From the NCBI GenBank assembly GCA_013698305.1, contig JACCVC010000292.1:1-21834 (forward strand): DNA of 21,834 nt, written 5' to 3'. Source of the stretch: Chloroflexia bacterium (lineage in GTDB: Bacteria; Chloroflexota; Chloroflexia; Thermomicrobiales; UBA6265). Position numbers and translations under genes: made by a program. The notes under the pieces were generated by a model, which was given only the letters and a program-made list of their open reading frames with translations, was not told where the DNA came from and searched no databases. Positions within the stretch are counted from its first letter, which is position 1; each line of letters begins with the position of its first letter. Shown piece after piece: positions 19,969 to 21,834 of this stretch.

Positions 19969-21834
19969 CTACGATGCGTCGAGATCGGCCAGGCGTCGGC
20001 GAAGCACGTCGAGTTGGTCTATTGAACGTTGCTTTCGCTCCCGCTGTGCGTTCACCACCTGCTCCGGAGCTCTGGATACGAACGATTCGTTGGCCAGCTG
20101 CGCCTCAGCCCGTCCGAGCTCTTGTTCCGCCGCGGTGATTTCCTCCTCGATCCGGGTGCGCTCCAACGCGAGATCAACCATGCCTTCCAGTGGGAGCAGC
20201 GCGATCACGTCACCCGCGATCACGGTGATCGACTTGCCGGGTTGCTGGGACTGGCCTGTGTCAAAGGTGAGTTCCGCCGCCTCAATCCGACCCAGCAAGC
20301 TGATCTCGGCTCGCAGTTCCGTCAGCGACTCTGTGGTTTCGTCATCAGCGAAGATGCGCGCGGTGATCCACTTGCCCGGTTCGACACCCGCTTCGGCGCG
20401 AGCGTTCCGAATACCACGGACGAGGGCCATCATGGTATCAACCGCGGACTCGGCCACCTCATCGCGAACTCCAGCCACTGGCCATTTCGCCACCATGATT
20501 GACTTGCCAGCATGCGGCAACCGCTGCCAAAGAGACTCCGTGATAAACGGCATGAACGGGTGCAGGAGGCGCATACTCCGTTCGAGGACGTAGACAAGCA
20601 CCTGCCCGACGACGCGCGCGCTCTCGCCACCCGCTCGCAGCCTGACCTTGGCAGCTTCGATATACCAGTCCGCAACCTCCGACCAGAGGAATTCACTCAC
20701 CTGGCGACCGGCCTCGCTGAGGAGTGATCTTTCGAGCAGGTTATCGACCCGTTGCGTCACATCATCGAGACGACTCAATATCCACCGGTCCATGACCGAC
20801 AACCCATCGGTCGGGCGATCGGGGCCATGGTCATCTACGCCGATGTCGGCGGCATCGAAGCTCCCCAGCGCAAAGCGTGTCATATTCCAGAGCTTGTTGC
20901 CGAAGTTCCGGCTCGACTCGACTCGCTGGAGATTGAGGCGGCTATCGTTGCCAGGCGTCGATTGAGTGACCAATGCAAAGCGCAGCGCATCGGAACCGAA
21001 CTGCTCGATCACCTCTATTGGGTCAATCACGTTGCCCTTGGTCTTGCTCATCTTGGCGCCTTCGGCATCCCGGACAATGCCATGCAGATACACGGTCTTG
21101 AATGGCGCCTCTCCCATGATCTCGATGCCAAAGAACACCATCCGCGCCACCCAGATGAAGAGAATCTCGTAGCCTGTCTCCATCACGTGACCCGGATAGA
21201 ACCGCTTCAGGTCCTCGGTCTGGTTCGGCCATCCAAGCGTCGAGAATGGCCAGAGCCCGGAAGAGAACCACGTATCAAGCACATCAGGATCCCGGTGGAC
21301 TGATCCGCCACAATCAGGACACGCCTCCATGGTTTCGTCGCTGGTGGCGTGCGCCGTGTCGCAGGCATCGCAGTACCAGATCGGAATCTGATGGCCCCAC
21401 CAAAGTTGGCGAGAGATGCACCAGTCGTGGATGTTCTCCAGCCAGTTGGTGTACACGCCCTTGTATCGTTCCGGGACAAACATGAGATCGCCATCATAGG
21501 CGGCATCGAGCGCGGGCCGCGCCAGATGCTCCATGCTGACGAACCACTGCTTGCTCAGGAGCGGCTCCACCACCGCGCCACAGCGATCGCAATGCCCGAC
21601 GCTGTGCGCGTGATCCTCCGTTGCCACCAGCAGGTCCTGAGCAGTGAGTTGCTCAACGACCTTCCCGCGGGCGTCATCCATGGACAGTCCCTCGAACGAT
21701 CCTGCCTCACAGTTCATCGTGCCGTCGAGGTTCATGATGGTGAGTGCGGGGAGCCCGGTCCGCTGCGCGATATCGAAGTCGTTGGGATCGTGCGCCGGTG
21801 TCACCTTCACCGCGCCGGTTCCGAACTCCATCTC
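19969..21834 (-). CDS. valS: Valyl-tRNA synthetase, C-terminal part (5' end beyond window)
   Basis: Charges tRNA(Val). About 622 C-terminal residues are visible; the N-terminus with the HIGH motif lies past the right edge, so the gene is truncated only by the window. Seen are the end of the editing domain (EFGTGAVKVTPAHDPNDF), two zinc-type Cys pairs (HCDRCG; WYCDACD...CPDCGG), WWGHQIPIWY, the class I signature KMSKTKGN at 21031-21054, the anticodon-binding domain with MRLLHPFMPFITESLWQRLP, and the C-terminal coiled-coil arm (EGMVDLALERTRIEEEI ... LDVLRRRLADLDAS) that contacts the tRNA elbow. This is a complete ValRS C-terminus. mutL follows about 64 nt downstream. Confidence 0.97.
   Translation of the reverse strand, partial: EMEFGTGAVKVTPAHDPNDFDIAQRTGLPALTIMNLDGTMNCEAGSFEGLSMDDARGKVVEQLTAQDLLVATEDHAHSVGHCDRCGAVVEPLLSKQWFVSMEHLARPALDAAYDGDLMFVPERYKGVYTNWLENIHDWCISRQLWWGHQIPIWYCDACDTAHATSDETMEACPDCGGSVHRDPDVLDTWFSSGLWPFSTLGWPNQTEDLKRFYPGHVMETGYEILFIWVARMVFFGIEIMGEAPFKTVYLHGIVRDAEGAKMSKTKGNVIDPIEVIEQFGSDALRFALVTQSTPGNDSRLNLQRVESSRNFGNKLWNMTRFALGSFDAADIGVDDHGPDRPTDGLSVMDRWILSRLDDVTQRVDNLLERSLLSEAGRQVSEFLWSEVADWYIEAAKVRLRAGGESARVVGQVLVYVLERSMRLLHPFMPFITESLWQRLPHAGKSIMVAKWPVAGVRDEVAESAVDTMMALVRGIRNARAEAGVEPGKWITARIFADDETTESLTELRAEISLLGRIEAAELTFDTGQSQQPGKSITVIAGDVIALLPLEGMVDLALERTRIEEEITAAEQELGRAEAQLANESFVSRAPEQVVNAQRERKQRSIDQLDVLRRRLADLDAS

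Noticed and set aside
1..21834. Mobile elements, CRISPR array, tRNA/rRNA genes
   Set aside because: No transposase, integrase, regularly spaced repeats or tRNA-like folds were seen; all large frames are assigned to ordinary genes.

Overview
The window is a compact, high-GC stretch of bacterial chromosome (roughly 60% G+C by eye). It carries 15 well-supported protein-coding genes, one of them cut by the right edge, plus 1 small hypothetical gene at the left. I see no rRNA, tRNA, CRISPR array, insertion sequence or prophage gene. The protein flavour fits a Chloroflexota bacterium, perhaps of the Thermomicrobia type: a NuoG with extra FeS clusters paired with NuoI, split TrkA-type RCK proteins, an endonuclease-type MutL, and GatB-dependent tRNA amidation. 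This lineage is an inference and was not tested.

Layout, left to right. A palindrome at the left edge is followed by a small Lys-tailed hypothetical gene (-). Next comes thiD-thiE (+, overlapping by 4 bases), which handles the pyrimidine and coupling steps of thiamine synthesis. A short alkyltransferase gene (-) diverges from secA (+), the preprotein translocase motor. secA ends at a clear hairpin terminator shared with a convergent gene for a two-TM, long-helix protein of unknown role (-). Then come mnmG (+, tRNA wobble modification), a universal-stress-protein gene and two TrkA-type RCK genes, tightly packed on the + strand.

On the - strand lie gatB and, downstream of it, a glutamate-type dehydrogenase gene. 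A 348-bp non-coding leader separates gatB from the divergent nuoG-nuoI pair (+). Convergent to these is nfo (endonuclease IV, -). A dolichyl-phosphate-glucosyltransferase-like GT2 gene (+) follows, then mutL and the 3' part of valS (both -).

Most genes are housekeeping: cofactor synthesis, secretion, translation fidelity (mnmG, gatB, valS), DNA repair (MGMT, nfo, mutL), nitrogen metabolism and respiration. The parts most worth a second look are five. The NuoG-like protein has an FDH-like C-terminal half without the catalytic Sec/Cys-His pair but with extra FeS motifs. The nuoG-nuoI pair lacks the rest of complex I nearby. A USP-RCK_N-RCK cassette has no channel gene beside it. The two-TM helical protein is of unknown function. 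The alkyltransferase gene looks leaderless. Three convergent gene pairs have almost no space (0, 4 and 10 bp) for a terminator.
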